Shown: positions 45,733 to 54,048 of the stretch, piece by piece | Position numbering within the stretch: the first letter of the stretch is position 1 | How the letters are laid out: each line of letters begins with the position of its first letter | DNA from: Caldilineaceae bacterium | Lineage (GTDB): Bacteria; Chloroflexota; Anaerolineae; Caldilineales; Caldilineaceae | Assembly: GCA_019637645.1 (NCBI GenBank) | Contig: JAHBVH010000044.1 | Span: forward strand, 1-64,000 | DNA: 64,000 nt | Direction of reading: 5' to 3' | Made by a program: the position numbers and the translations under genes | The notes under the pieces: model-generated | Databases searched by the model: none | What the model was told of the DNA's origin: nothing | The model's input: only the letters and a program-made list of their open reading frames with translations

Positions 45733-45787
45733 ATTTTGTAGTGTGTTGCGCAACATGCAACTGTGCCAAAGAAAAAGAAACGAATTG

Positions 45788-45818
45788 CGGGTCTAAATCG
45801 TGGCGCGATTTGGACCCG
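45788..45818. terminator. Hairpin between convergent HD and UvrA-like genes
   Basis: CGGGTCTAAATCG and CGATTTGGACCCG pair with one mismatch around a short loop, in a position to end both convergent transcripts. It is unrelated to the two dispersed repeat families. Confidence 0.7.
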
Positions 45819-45850
45819 TGAAGCTTGTAAACTCTCCGCGCTGCACCTGC

Positions 45851-48127
45851 TTACGCCGTTACCTCCCGCCGCACATACTCCGCCGTAATCGACTCCGGCG
45901 AAGCCAGCAATTGTTCCGGCGTGCCGGTAAAGATGATCCGGCCCCCTTTGCTGCCCCCTTCCGGCCCCAAGTCAATGATCCAGTCGGCATTTTTGATCAC
46001 GTCCAAATTATGTTCAATCACAATGACCGTGTTGCCACTATCAACCAACCGGTTCATCACCGCGAGCAAGTGGGTGATGTCCGACATATGGAGGCCGGTG
46101 GTGGGCTCATCGAGCACATAGATGCTGCCCTTTTTGTGCAATTCGCTGGCGAGCTTGATGCGTTGACATTCGCCGCCGGATAGGGTGCTGAGCGGTTGGC
46201 CCAAGCTCAGATACTCCAGCCCGACATCGCTCATGGCCTGGAGGCGGTGGACAATCTCCTTGATCCCAAAGAAGTCGAGCGCTTGGCGCACGGTCATCGC
46301 TAGCACGTCGGCGATTGACTTGCCATGCAGCTTGTATTGCAGCACTTCCTCCTTAAATCGTTTGCCGCCACAGGTCTCACAGGGGAGCTTGACTTCATCT
46401 AAAAAGGCCAGATCGGTGTAAATCACCCCCGACCCTTGACACGCTTCACAAGCCCCTTTGGAGTTGAAGCTAAAGAGCGCTGCATTCACCTTGTTCGCCT
46501 TGGCAAAGGCTTTGCGCACATCGTCCATGATGCCTGTATAGGTTGCCGGGTTAGAACGGGTGGAAACACCCACTGCCGACTGGTCGATGACAATTGCGTC
46601 GGGGTATTGACGACGAAACGCGCCATGGATCAGCGAGCTTTTCCCCGAACCGGCCACCCCAGTAACCACCGTCAGTACGCCTTTGGGAATCTCTACGGTG
46701 ACATTGCGTAAGTTATTGGTCTTGGCGTTGACCACGGTCAATTTGCCCGTGGCGTGGCGTACCTTGGTTTTGAGCGGCAGTGACTGTTGTAAGTGGCGAC
46801 CGGTCAGCGTATCGGCCTGGAGTAGACCCGTATAGCTCCCTTGGTAGACCACTTCCCCGCCCCGGCTGCCCGCGTGGGGGCCGACATCCACAATCTCATC
46901 GGCAACCTTGATCACATCGGGGTCATGTTCAACGACCAAGACGGTGTTGCCTTTGTCGCGCAGTCGCTGTAGCAATTCATTGAGCCGATGGACATCGCGC
47001 GGGTGCAGGCCAACGCTCGGCTCATCAAAAACATACATCACATCCACCAAACTGCCACTCAGGTGTTTGACCATCTTAACGCGTTGCGACTCACCACCCG
47101 AGAGGGTCGCGGTTTCGCGGTTGAGGCTCACATAGTCGAGCCCAATGTCTACCAAATATTGGAGCCGTTCGGTGAGGGTCTTGACCAAAGGGGCCGCGAC
47201 GGGGTCGTCGATCTGCCGGATCACGCCGATGAGTTCATCGACTTGCATGGCCGACAATTCGGCAATATTACGCCCCTGGATCTTGCTGCTGAGCGCGGCT
47301 TGGCTGAGGCGCGCCCCGCGGCAAAGGGTGCAGGGGCCCTCGGAAAGGTAGGGCGCGACATTTTTCTGGGTGCGCTCGGACATGGTTTTGATATCACGCT
47401 TGATATATTTGCGGCTAAACTTTTCGATGATCCCTTCAAAGGTCAGGTTGATCTCGCGGCCAGCAAATTCAGATTTGATCTTGGTGGCTTTGCCGTAGAG
47501 CAAGCGCTCCATCTCCTCGGTGCTATAGTCCGCTAACGTTTTGTCATTATCAAAGAGCCCGGATTGGATGAAGAAGGACCACTCCCAACTGCCCACCCCA
47601 TAATCGGGGAGGAGGATCGCCCCTTCATTCAGCGATTTGGTAAGGTCGAGCGCCCGTTCTAGATCAACGCCTAACATCCGCCCCAGGCCATTACACTGGG
47701 GACACATCCCTTGGGGGTCGTTAAAGGAGAAGAGGTTATAGTTGCCAATGTTGGGTTGACCAATACGCGAAAAGAGCAGGCGCAGCACGGTGGAAATATC
47801 AGTGATCGTGCCCAGTGTAGAGTGCGAACCGCCCCCCAGGCGCTTTTGATCGACCACGACGGCCATGCTCAGATTTTCAATCGCATCGGCATCGGGCTGG
47901 GGAAATTTGGGCAGAAAGTTGCGCACGAACATGCTAAAGTTTTCATTGAGCAGCCGTTGCGCTTCGCTGGCTACTGTGTCAAAAACAATCGACGATTTCC
48001 CCGACCCCGAGACGCCGGTGAAGATGGTGATCTGCCGTTTGGGGATGCGCAAAGAGACATTCTTTAGATTATTCTCACGGGCCCCGGTAATGGTAATATA
48101 TTCGGTCGGTCGTGTGTTATTCATCAA
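45851..48127 (-). CDS. Short UvrA-like ABC ATPase (excinuclease subunit A paralogue)
   Basis: A 758-residue protein with two ABC ATPase units. Walker A motifs are FTGVSGSGKSSIVFDT (near residue 39) and TGVAGSGKSSLIHGAF (near residue 480). Signature motifs are LSGGESQRVKMVKHL and LSGGECQRIKLASEL. Zinc-finger cysteines are in CPQCNGLG, CTLCRG, CEACQGSG and CETCGG. Canonical UvrA is about 940 residues; this one lacks the UvrB-binding and part of the insertion domains, as in class II UvrA paralogues of drug-producing or resistant bacteria. DNA binding with drug tolerance is the likely role. Confidence 0.9.
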   Translation of the reverse strand: MMNNTRPTEYITITGARENNLKNVSLRIPKRQITIFTGVSGSGKSSIVFDTVASEAQRLLNENFSMFVRNFLPKFPQPDADAIENLSMAVVVDQKRLGGGSHSTLGTITDISTVLRLLFSRIGQPNIGNYNLFSFNDPQGMCPQCNGLGRMLGVDLERALDLTKSLNEGAILLPDYGVGSWEWSFFIQSGLFDNDKTLADYSTEEMERLLYGKATKIKSEFAGREINLTFEGIIEKFSRKYIKRDIKTMSERTQKNVAPYLSEGPCTLCRGARLSQAALSSKIQGRNIAELSAMQVDELIGVIRQIDDPVAAPLVKTLTERLQYLVDIGLDYVSLNRETATLSGGESQRVKMVKHLSGSLVDVMYVFDEPSVGLHPRDVHRLNELLQRLRDKGNTVLVVEHDPDVIKVADEIVDVGPHAGSRGGEVVYQGSYTGLLQADTLTGRHLQQSLPLKTKVRHATGKLTVVNAKTNNLRNVTVEIPKGVLTVVTGVAGSGKSSLIHGAFRRQYPDAIVIDQSAVGVSTRSNPATYTGIMDDVRKAFAKANKVNAALFSFNSKGACEACQGSGVIYTDLAFLDEVKLPCETCGGKRFKEEVLQYKLHGKSIADVLAMTVRQALDFFGIKEIVHRLQAMSDVGLEYLSLGQPLSTLSGGECQRIKLASELHKKGSIYVLDEPTTGLHMSDITHLLAVMNRLVDSGNTVIVIEHNLDVIKNADWIIDLGPEGGSKGGRIIFTGTPEQLLASPESITAEYVRREVTA

Positions 48128-48216
48128 AATTCCTTTTCTGCCAAGACTATGCTACGCTTCTGTTGTTTGTCCATTTTCTACAGCTTTCCATTTTTTGACA
48201 TAAAGTGAGTGAGTGC

Positions 48217-48957
48217 ATGAATATCAACGAACGTTATCTCTTTGACTTGCAAGGGTTTATCACCGTACCCAATGCGTTGAACGCCGACCAGCTAGCCACC
48301 CTTAACCGGATTTGGGACGAGCGTATTGCCCAAGAGACCGCCACCGATGCCACCACGCAACGCTGGGGCAATATTCTCACTTGGGGCGCGCCCTATTTGG
48401 ACTTGATTGATAATCCCACCATTACACCCTATCTCGACGAACTTTTGGGCGACCGTTTCCGCTTGGATCATGACTATGCGGATTTGATCCGGAGCGGCAA
48501 AGGCCCCATTGGTACCCGCTTGCATGGTGGTGGCGCTCCTTTTGATCCATCCCAATACTACCATTTTCAAAATGGCGTCATGCGCAACGGCCTGACGGTT
48601 GTCGCCTATAATTTGTGTGATGTCCATGAGGGCGATGGTGGCTTCGGCTGTGTCCCTGGGAGCCATAAAAGCAACTTCCCCTTTCCCGATGATTGGAAAG
48701 AGTTAGAGCATTTCCAACCCTTTATGCGGGCCGTTACTGGCCCGGCTGGCACCGCGGTGATCTTTACCGAAGCCTTAACCCATGGCACTTTACCCTGGAA
48801 AGGCCAAGGCGAACGGCGCACACTTTTCTATAAATTTAGCCCCCATCCGATCTCCTGGTCGGCGCGTTATTACCAAGCTGACAACTATACCGGACTGACC
48901 GAGCGCCAAAAGGCGATTCTCGAAGGACCCAACGCACGTTATCGCAACCGCTACTAA
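48217..48957 (+). CDS. Phytanoyl-CoA dioxygenase family protein with altered HxD motif
   Basis: A 246-residue member of the PhyH family, divergent from the UvrA-like gene. Family hallmarks are GFITVPNALNADQLATLNRI and GDGGFGCVPGSHKSNFPFP, with a distal histidine (EALTHGTLPW) and arginine (GERRTLFYKF). Where the HxD iron motif is expected the sequence reads YYHFQNG, i.e. His-x-Gln, with an extra HGGG loop upstream (TRLHGGGAPFD). The iron ligand set may therefore differ from the copy at 4142-4984. I start at the ATG at 48217; a GTG four codons earlier is possible. Confidence 0.75.
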   Translation: MNINERYLFDLQGFITVPNALNADQLATLNRIWDERIAQETATDATTQRWGNILTWGAPYLDLIDNPTITPYLDELLGDRFRLDHDYADLIRSGKGPIGTRLHGGGAPFDPSQYYHFQNGVMRNGLTVVAYNLCDVHEGDGGFGCVPGSHKSNFPFPDDWKELEHFQPFMRAVTGPAGTAVIFTEALTHGTLPWKGQGERRTLFYKFSPHPISWSARYYQADNYTGLTERQKAILEGPNARYRNRY

Positions 48958-48998
48958 TTGTTTGGCGTTACGCAGTCGGAGAGCAACCAGGCCTAAAC

Positions 48999-49727
48999 TT
49001 ACCCCTGTTTGATCCAGCGCGCAACCGTAGCGGCGGCTTCAAGTTCATGCTGAAATTGCGCACGTTCCGCGCCCGAGAGAGCAATCTCTTGTAACTCATG
49101 CTGGATAGCGGCGGCTCGGTCTTCTTCTCCCATTGCCACGGCCAATTCAGCGCGTGCGGCCAAGAGGCGGGCGCGGTCGCTGGACAGGGCTGCCTTATCA
49201 CGTGCCAGCGCCAAATCAAGCACCCGAGCTGCCGCTTTGTCATTGGCATAGGTATCGCGTAGAAAGCTGGCCTTGTCCAGCGCTTTTTCTGCGGCGGAGC
49301 GCGATTCATCAAACGCACCATAGGTTATTTCCGGCTCGTCATCGTTGATGAAGATGAGCACGTTGCCGGTTGGATCAAAGAGCTTGAAGCGTGTTTGATC
49401 TAACTGGGGCCGACTTAAGCGCGGCAGCTTGGCCGTGGGCACTTTGCCATAGGCTCTCCGCAAGCCATCGGCAAAGGCTTGGTGCACCGGGTTGACATCG
49501 GGCACAAAGACCAAACACGCGCCAAAGGGATTCTTCGCTTGATAGACACCCAGCGAGCCAGTAAAGTGGAGGTGAATGCCGCCGCGACTTACCGCAAGGT
49601 AGAGATAGGGCTGCTCCTGCGCATGGGTGATGGTAAAGCCAAGCGCCCGGTAGAAGGCCACAGTCTCGGTATAGGACGTACAGGGCAGGAGGGGAATTAT
49701 CGTTTCGCTGGTGAGATTTGCCGACAT
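48999..49727 (-). CDS. VOC domain protein with helical C-terminal extension (paralogue A)
   Basis: A 242-residue protein. Residues 1-120 are a VOC domain (IPLLPCTSYTETVAFYRALG, ending in RFKLFDPTGNVLIFIND). Residues 125-242 are helical and rich in Ala, Glu and Arg (KALDKASFLRDTYANDKAAA then LAARAELAVAMGEEDRAAAI), resembling a TPR-like bundle. The ATG at 49727 begins the fold. It lies directly downstream of a paralogue of the same layout on the same strand, a tandem duplication. Confidence 0.8.
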   Translation of the reverse strand: MSANLTSETIIPLLPCTSYTETVAFYRALGFTITHAQEQPYLYLAVSRGGIHLHFTGSLGVYQAKNPFGACLVFVPDVNPVHQAFADGLRRAYGKVPTAKLPRLSRPQLDQTRFKLFDPTGNVLIFINDDEPEITYGAFDESRSAAEKALDKASFLRDTYANDKAAARVLDLALARDKAALSSDRARLLAARAELAVAMGEEDRAAAIQHELQEIALSGAERAQFQHELEAAATVARWIKQG

Positions 49728-49743
49728 CTTGCTATGCCTCCTC

Positions 49744-50460
49744 CTACCCTGACTCGCCAGCCAAAACCAATTCCGTGCTTTGGGCGAGTTCCTCAGCAAG
49801 CGTAGCCTGCTCCTCCCCAGTTAGGGCAAGCGCGTACACGGCTGCCAGTGAAGCTTGAGCAAGCGCTGGGTCGTGCACGCGCACCGCTAGTTCGGCCCGA
49901 TAGAGCCAGGCCCGCGCTTGCTCTAGGCGCGGTGCATTGGGGTAGCGTTTGAGGCCATTTTCCAGCGTTTTGAGCGCTTTGCCTTCATCGCCATGGGCAT
50001 CCCCAAGCCGAGCCGCAACATCGATCATTCTTGCCAATCCGGTCGTCTTCTCCTCTTTTTCCTCTGGCTCTCTGTCGCCTAGCTTGGAAACCCGCAGCCA
50101 GTTCCCACCAACGTCGACTACACTAAAGCCATGGACCGTACCATATTTTTTGCGCGGACGGAGGAGGCGCGGGATGCCCGCGACCGGCAACTTGCCATAG
50201 GCCGCGCGTAGGCCAGTAGCAAAGCGCTGATAGAGTTCATCGGGATCAGGGACCACGACAATGACATTGCCATAGGAATGGGCTGGGTCAAAGTGATCCA
50301 TGCCAAAGAGATGGATTTGTATTTCCTCCAAGGCAACTACAGCGTATGGATTCGGCTTCAGTTGGCGATAGGTGCGGGTAAAGCCCAACGCTACATAAAA
50401 GGCGATGGCTTCCTCTATATCGCGACAGGGTAGACAGGGGTAGGTTCGTTCATCGGCCAC
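49744..50460 (-). CDS. VOC domain protein with helical C-terminal extension (paralogue B)
   Basis: A 238-residue protein with the same architecture as the downstream one. The VOC part (residues 1-125) opens with TYPCLPCRDIEEAIAFYVAL and continues with GLRAAYGKLPVAGIPRLLRP, closely matching GLRRAYGKVPTAKLPRLSRP of the neighbour. The helical part contains ALKTLENGLKRYPNAPRLEQ. Only 16 bases separate the two genes. The helical tail could mediate dimerisation or binding to a partner. Confidence 0.8.
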   Translation of the reverse strand: MADERTYPCLPCRDIEEAIAFYVALGFTRTYRQLKPNPYAVVALEEIQIHLFGMDHFDPAHSYGNVIVVVPDPDELYQRFATGLRAAYGKLPVAGIPRLLRPRKKYGTVHGFSVVDVGGNWLRVSKLGDREPEEKEEKTTGLARMIDVAARLGDAHGDEGKALKTLENGLKRYPNAPRLEQARAWLYRAELAVRVHDPALAQASLAAVYALALTGEEQATLAEELAQSTELVLAGESG

Positions 50461-50730
50461 TAGGTACTCTCCTTTATCGCTTGTCTGCGCTGATGGGGCA
50501 TTAGTGCAAAAACAGATCTAGGATCTAGAGCCATGTTCGCACCGATTGGTTACTAGAAGGAGAATTTCCGCATTTATGTTGAACAAATGTTCTGGCTGAA
50601 GTCTATACGGAATAGTTCAATTCGTCAATGATGAACTTGATCATTTGAAATACTTGGGCGCGCAAAAATGGCGTACGAACCAATCTGAATGTTCGCTGCC
50701 GCGGAAAAGGCAAAAAATGATGGCCTGCGT

Positions 50731-51177
50731 CTAGGGGTGCGGTGTCAGGATCACCAAGGGAATGTCGCGACCCGCTTTGCTGGCTTTCTTTTGATAGGCA
50801 TCGTAATTGGGAAAGATCTTGGCCATGATGGGCCACAGGTGGGCTTTTTCCGCTGCCGTGGCTGTGCGCGCCACCGCGGTGAATTGAGCCGATCCAACCT
50901 GGAGTTCCACTTCCGGGTTGGCGCTGAGATTTAAATACCACAGGGGATGGTGATCAGCCCCACCATTCGAGGCAATGATCAAGTAGTTGTCTCCCTCTTT
51001 GCTATAGATCAACGCGGTGCGGCGTAGCTTGCCGGATTTGCGCCCACGCGTGGTTAACAAAAGGGTGGTGACTCCGCGCCACTCATGGCCCTTTTCGCCA
51101 TCACTCTCTACATAGCTGCGAATATGATCACGTACCCAGCCCGTCGGGCTGTCGAAGATTTCATTGCTCTCTGTCAT
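50731..51177 (-). CDS. Deazaflavin (F420)-dependent nitroreductase family protein (DUF385)
   Basis: A 148-residue split-barrel protein of the Ddn/DUF385 family. LLLTTRGRKSGKLRRTALIY (near residue 40), then GADHHPLWYLNLSANPEVEL and KIFPNYDAYQKKA are family signatures; the RKSG.LR motif is where F420 phosphate binds in studied members. This implies the organism makes coenzyme F420 or a related cofactor. It is a single gene between GGACGCGG repeat copy 5 and a 270-base gap. Confidence 0.85.
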   Translation of the reverse strand: MTESNEIFDSPTGWVRDHIRSYVESDGEKGHEWRGVTTLLLTTRGRKSGKLRRTALIYSKEGDNYLIIASNGGADHHPLWYLNLSANPEVELQVGSAQFTAVARTATAAEKAHLWPIMAKIFPNYDAYQKKASKAGRDIPLVILTPHP

Positions 51178-51202
51178 GGTTCCTCCTCGGTATGATGCAG
51201 GA

Positions 51203-51269
51203 GCGAGGACGCGGATTTCCGCGGATCGATTGCTTATCCGTGGAAATCCGCGTTTATCCGTGTCCCCGC
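51203..51269. repeat. GGACGCGG-family inverted repeat (copy 5, degenerate)
   Basis: GCGGATTTCCGCGGAT and ATCCGTGGAAATCCGC (within 51210-51252) pair with one mismatch, and outer GAGGACGCGG and GTGTCCCCGC pair loosely. It lies 3' of the RibD-like gene (minus strand) and upstream of the nitroreductase-like gene. Confidence 0.65.
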
Positions 51270-51290
51270 TTGGTATATCTTTCCCTATGC

Positions 51291-51881
51291 TTATTTGAGC
51301 ACGGTATAGCGCAGGTGGGTGACTCCGCGCCCTGGGACTACCTTGCTAATTTCCAGGTCGATGGCTGCCTCACCCAAGTGATCGAAAAGACGAATGCCAG
51401 AGCCCAAGAGAATGGGGGCTAGATCGATATAGATGGCGTCCACCAATCCGGCTCGAAATGCTTGCTGCACAATTTGGGTGCCACTAAGCGCAATATCCCG
51501 CTCTCCCGCCGCGGCTTGGGCCAGCGTGATGGCCTGGGCCACCCCGGCGGTGACAAAGGTAAAGGGGGAGCCGGGATAGGTCCACTCCGGCGGTGGCTGG
51601 TGGGTGATGATGAAGGTCGGGACATCTAAGGGTGGTTTCCCTCCCCAAGCTTTGGAGACATCAAAATCGCGCCGCCCGGTGACAATTGCGCCGAACGCAC
51701 CCCACTCCTGTTGTAACAAAGCCGCGCTCGCTGTCGAGAGTTTGAAATTCATCCCACTCCCTGGCACGGGAAAATCGGTATCGCCTTGAAAATACCACCG
51801 CAGCAGGCGGCCCACATCATCCTGCGCGTCGGCGATAAAGCCATCGAGCGACATGGTAAATTGGGTTATAATCTTGCCCAT
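51291..51881 (-). CDS. RibD C-terminal / dihydrofolate reductase-like protein (copy 1)
   Basis: A 196-residue NADPH-binding reductase-like protein: KIITQFTMSLDGFIADAQDD at the start, GAIVTGRRDFDVSKAWGGK near residue 75, GERDIALSGTQIVQQAFRAG near residue 130 and APILLGSGIRLFDHLGE near residue 160. These are the family hallmarks shared with RibD and DHFR. AGGAG lies before the ATG at 51881. It is one of three such genes in this region; substrates of the stand-alone family are mostly unknown. Confidence 0.85.
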   Translation of the reverse strand: MGKIITQFTMSLDGFIADAQDDVGRLLRWYFQGDTDFPVPGSGMNFKLSTASAALLQQEWGAFGAIVTGRRDFDVSKAWGGKPPLDVPTFIITHQPPPEWTYPGSPFTFVTAGVAQAITLAQAAAGERDIALSGTQIVQQAFRAGLVDAIYIDLAPILLGSGIRLFDHLGEAAIDLEISKVVPGRGVTHLRYTVLK

Positions 51882-52016
51882 AAACTGGAAATTACTCCTC
51901 GTGAATTTGAGCGCAATGGTACAGATTGCCCACCCGTAGCCGAAAGGTTGCAAAGCCCTCAGGCGTCCGAGCTCTGTGCGAGAAATGCGTCAACTTTTTG
52001 CCGATCGGTTGGGCAT

Positions 52017-52472
52017 TTACTCACCATGAAAGGCGGCTCTCAACCTGGCAATGTCGATCTTTTTCATCTGCAACATGGCCTGGAGTGCCCGCCCGGCCTT
52101 TTCGCCATCAGGGGCACCAAGTAACTCTCCCAGGGCGTCCGGGATGATCTGCCACGAGAGGCCATATTTGTCCTTGAGCCAGCCACACGGCTCTTCCGCA
52201 CCACCCTCGGTCAGCTTTGCCCAGTAGTAATCGACTTCTGCTTGCGTTTCACACTTGACAAAGAGAGAGAGAGCTGGCGTAAATGAGAACATGGGACCAC
52301 CGTTCAGCACCATAAATTCCTGCCCATCCAGGGCAAAAGTTCCACCCATCGGCTTCCCATCGGGGCCGGGCATCGTTTCCAGAATTTTGCCGTTTTTGAA
52401 GATCGAAACATAGAACTGCATTGCCTCTTCGGCTTGATCGTTGAACCAGAGAAAGGGTGTAACCGTTTGCAT
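52017..52472 (-). CDS. PhnB-like VOC family protein
   Basis: A 151-residue PhnB-type VOC protein. TPFLWFNDQAEEAMQFYVSI, then FALDGQEFMVLNGGPMFSFT and [20 protein letters not shown] are the standard blocks, and QAMLQMKKIDIARLRAAFHG closes the chain. It is very similar to each half of the 312-residue tandem protein at 27414-28352. A six-copy tandem repeat lies upstream, next to the AraC-type gene. The ligand is unknown; the family does not perform phosphonate chemistry despite the name. Confidence 0.85.
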   Translation of the reverse strand: MQTVTPFLWFNDQAEEAMQFYVSIFKNGKILETMPGPDGKPMGGTFALDGQEFMVLNGGPMFSFTPALSLFVKCETQAEVDYYWAKLTEGGAEEPCGWLKDKYGLSWQIIPDALGELLGAPDGEKAGRALQAMLQMKKIDIARLRAAFHGE

Positions 52473-52589
52473 CAGTCGCTCCTTGTCGAATCACTATCCT
52501 TATGAATACGCTACCACAACGTTGTGTCGAACATCTGGATTATATCCCCGCCACAGGCGCTTGTCTTGTATAAAATGGCAAACTTTGGG

Positions 52590-52673
52590 TAGTCATTCGT
52601 CAGTAGTCATTCGTCAGTAGTCATTCGTCAGTAGTCATTCGTCAGTAGTCATTTGTCAGTAGTCATTTGTCAG
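52590..52673. repeat. 14-base tandem repeat, six copies
   Basis: Six consecutive units of TAGTCATTCGTCAG, the last two with T for C (TAGTCATTTGTCAG). The array runs into the 3' end of the AraC-type gene, whose final codons and TGA stop are made of repeat sequence. The period of 14 is not a multiple of three. There are no spacers, so it is not a CRISPR. Confidence 0.95.
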
Positions 52674-53355
52674 TAGTTACTGGTGCAGACGTTGGTGTAT
52701 GGAAGAGTTGTGCTGGTGTATAGCCAACCCACTGCCGGAGGGCGCGCGTCAGGTGTGGCTGATCATAGTAACCGGCGGCGTCTACCGTATCAAGGATCGA
52801 AACTCCCTGCTGCAAGAGCGCTGCGGCCTGTTGGGCACGGATCATCTGTTGGATCTGCTTGGGCGAAAGGCCGGTCGCGCGTTGAAAGCGGTGGCGTACC
52901 GTGCGCGGCGCAAAGTCGTGGGTAGCTTCGGCCAATACCGTATCGACCAGGGGATCATGTACCAGAACCTCGGCTTGAATCAGCCGGTCAATAAAGGTAT
53001 CGACATTGTCAAAGCTGGGCAATTGCCACACTTCGCGCTTGAGCCAAAAGGTGTTGCTTTCCCCTGGCAGACGTAGCTCGTGATCAAGGATGTGATCAAA
53101 GGAGAGATGGGGCATGAAGACACCGAGCTTGAACTTGACCCATAAAATTTCGGCACCCGCATTCCATTGTGCTTGCCCCGCTGTGCTTAAGGGGCCAACG
53201 ACGAGTGGATGGACGGCCTCTGGCGTGCGCACAAAAACCATATGCCAATGGCGTTCGGCTGGCCGAATCGACGAACCCGCGTTGAGCGAATGGCCGTGCA
53301 TCACGCTTTCAATATAAGGTGAATCCGAGGGGCGATCTTCAACTACCAGGGTCAT
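52663..53355 (-). CDS. AraC family transcriptional regulator (paralogue 2)
   Basis: A 230-residue regulator of the same type as 20034-20729. The sensing part runs through residue 125 (ILWVKFKLGVFMPHLSFDHI, NTFWLKREVWQLPSFDNVDT). The DNA-binding part is ATHDFAPRTVRHRFQRATGL and ILDTVDAAGYYDQPHLTRAL. A perfect AAGGAGG stands 6 bases before the ATG at 53355. It is 18 bases downstream of the ClbS-like gene, so they form an operon. Its last codons lie in a tandem repeat, so the C-terminus may vary between strains. Confidence 0.85.
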   Translation of the reverse strand: MTLVVEDRPSDSPYIESVMHGHSLNAGSSIRPAERHWHMVFVRTPEAVHPLVVGPLSTAGQAQWNAGAEILWVKFKLGVFMPHLSFDHILDHELRLPGESNTFWLKREVWQLPSFDNVDTFIDRLIQAEVLVHDPLVDTVLAEATHDFAPRTVRHRFQRATGLSPKQIQQMIRAQQAAALLQQGVSILDTVDAAGYYDQPHLTRALRQWVGYTPAQLFHTPTSAPVTTDK

Positions 53356-53373
53356 CGGGACCTCCTTTATCAT

Positions 53374-53904
53374 TTACCCGGGCAAACCCACCGCTCGCCG
53401 CGCCAATAATTGTTCGAGATGCTCTTGATGGTGCTCATAGGAGCCAAGGAGCACATCGGCCAGTGAATAGCCATTGAGCCACGGGTAGCGACTGGCATCC
53501 AACAGGGGCAATTCTTCTAGCCGGGCTCCCAGCTCCAAAAAGTGAAGAAAGCCCGCCCGCCACTGGCCATAGACCTCGGGCCAGGGCTCGTCACGGTAGG
53601 CCGCATAAATCCGCGCGTTCACTTGGTCTGTGGCGACGGCATGGGCGTCCGTCCCATCGGGCCGCGTAACCGTTGCTTCGGGCCACCAGGTGGGCATTTG
53701 CGGTTCCCTGCCATGGAGCCCGGCCTCTAGGCGCGCAATGGAACGTTGCTGCCAAGCCCAGAGGTGGGCGATCTCATCTTTGATCGATAGCTCACCGGGG
53801 CTGGGGCTGGTGGTGAGCTGGGCTTCGGTCAGCCCGGCTAGCACGCGCTCCCAGTGGTCGAATTCTTCGCGTAGCGCAGCTAGTAGATGGGTTTTCATAT
53901 ACAT
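53374..53904 (-). CDS. ClbS/DfsB family four-helix-bundle protein
   Basis: A 176-residue DinB-superfamily protein of the ClbS/DfsB type. LLAALREEFDHWERVLAGLT, then IKDEIAHLWAWQQRSIARLE and ADVLLGSYEHHQEHLEQLLA show the helices and the histidine positions. ClbS is a cyclopropane hydrolase that protects producers from colibactin; members elsewhere are uncharacterised. GGAGAG precedes the ATG at 53904. It is followed by the AraC-type gene. Confidence 0.8.
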   Translation of the reverse strand: MYMKTHLLAALREEFDHWERVLAGLTEAQLTTSPSPGELSIKDEIAHLWAWQQRSIARLEAGLHGREPQMPTWWPEATVTRPDGTDAHAVATDQVNARIYAAYRDEPWPEVYGQWRAGFLHFLELGARLEELPLLDASRYPWLNGYSLADVLLGSYEHHQEHLEQLLARRAVGLPG

Positions 53905-54048
53905 GGCGTCTCTCCGATCCGGCATACCATCCGCCATCATTGCCCTTGGCAGCGATGACGACTTGACCTTTTCTGTGATGCTTTAGAACATCTGTCTTGC
54001 GCTATTGTTTCATCTTCGCGCAACTTTGTCAATCGTTGGGCTAGATGG

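Noticed and set aside
46988..47536. Long open frame on the plus strand inside the UvrA-like gene
   Set aside because: It is the antisense shadow of a strongly conserved ABC ATPase and has no family features or ribosome-binding site.
52590..52673. CRISPR array
   Set aside because: The six 14-base repeats are directly adjacent with no spacers, and no cas genes are present. The same applies to the 16-base repeats at 56399-56462.
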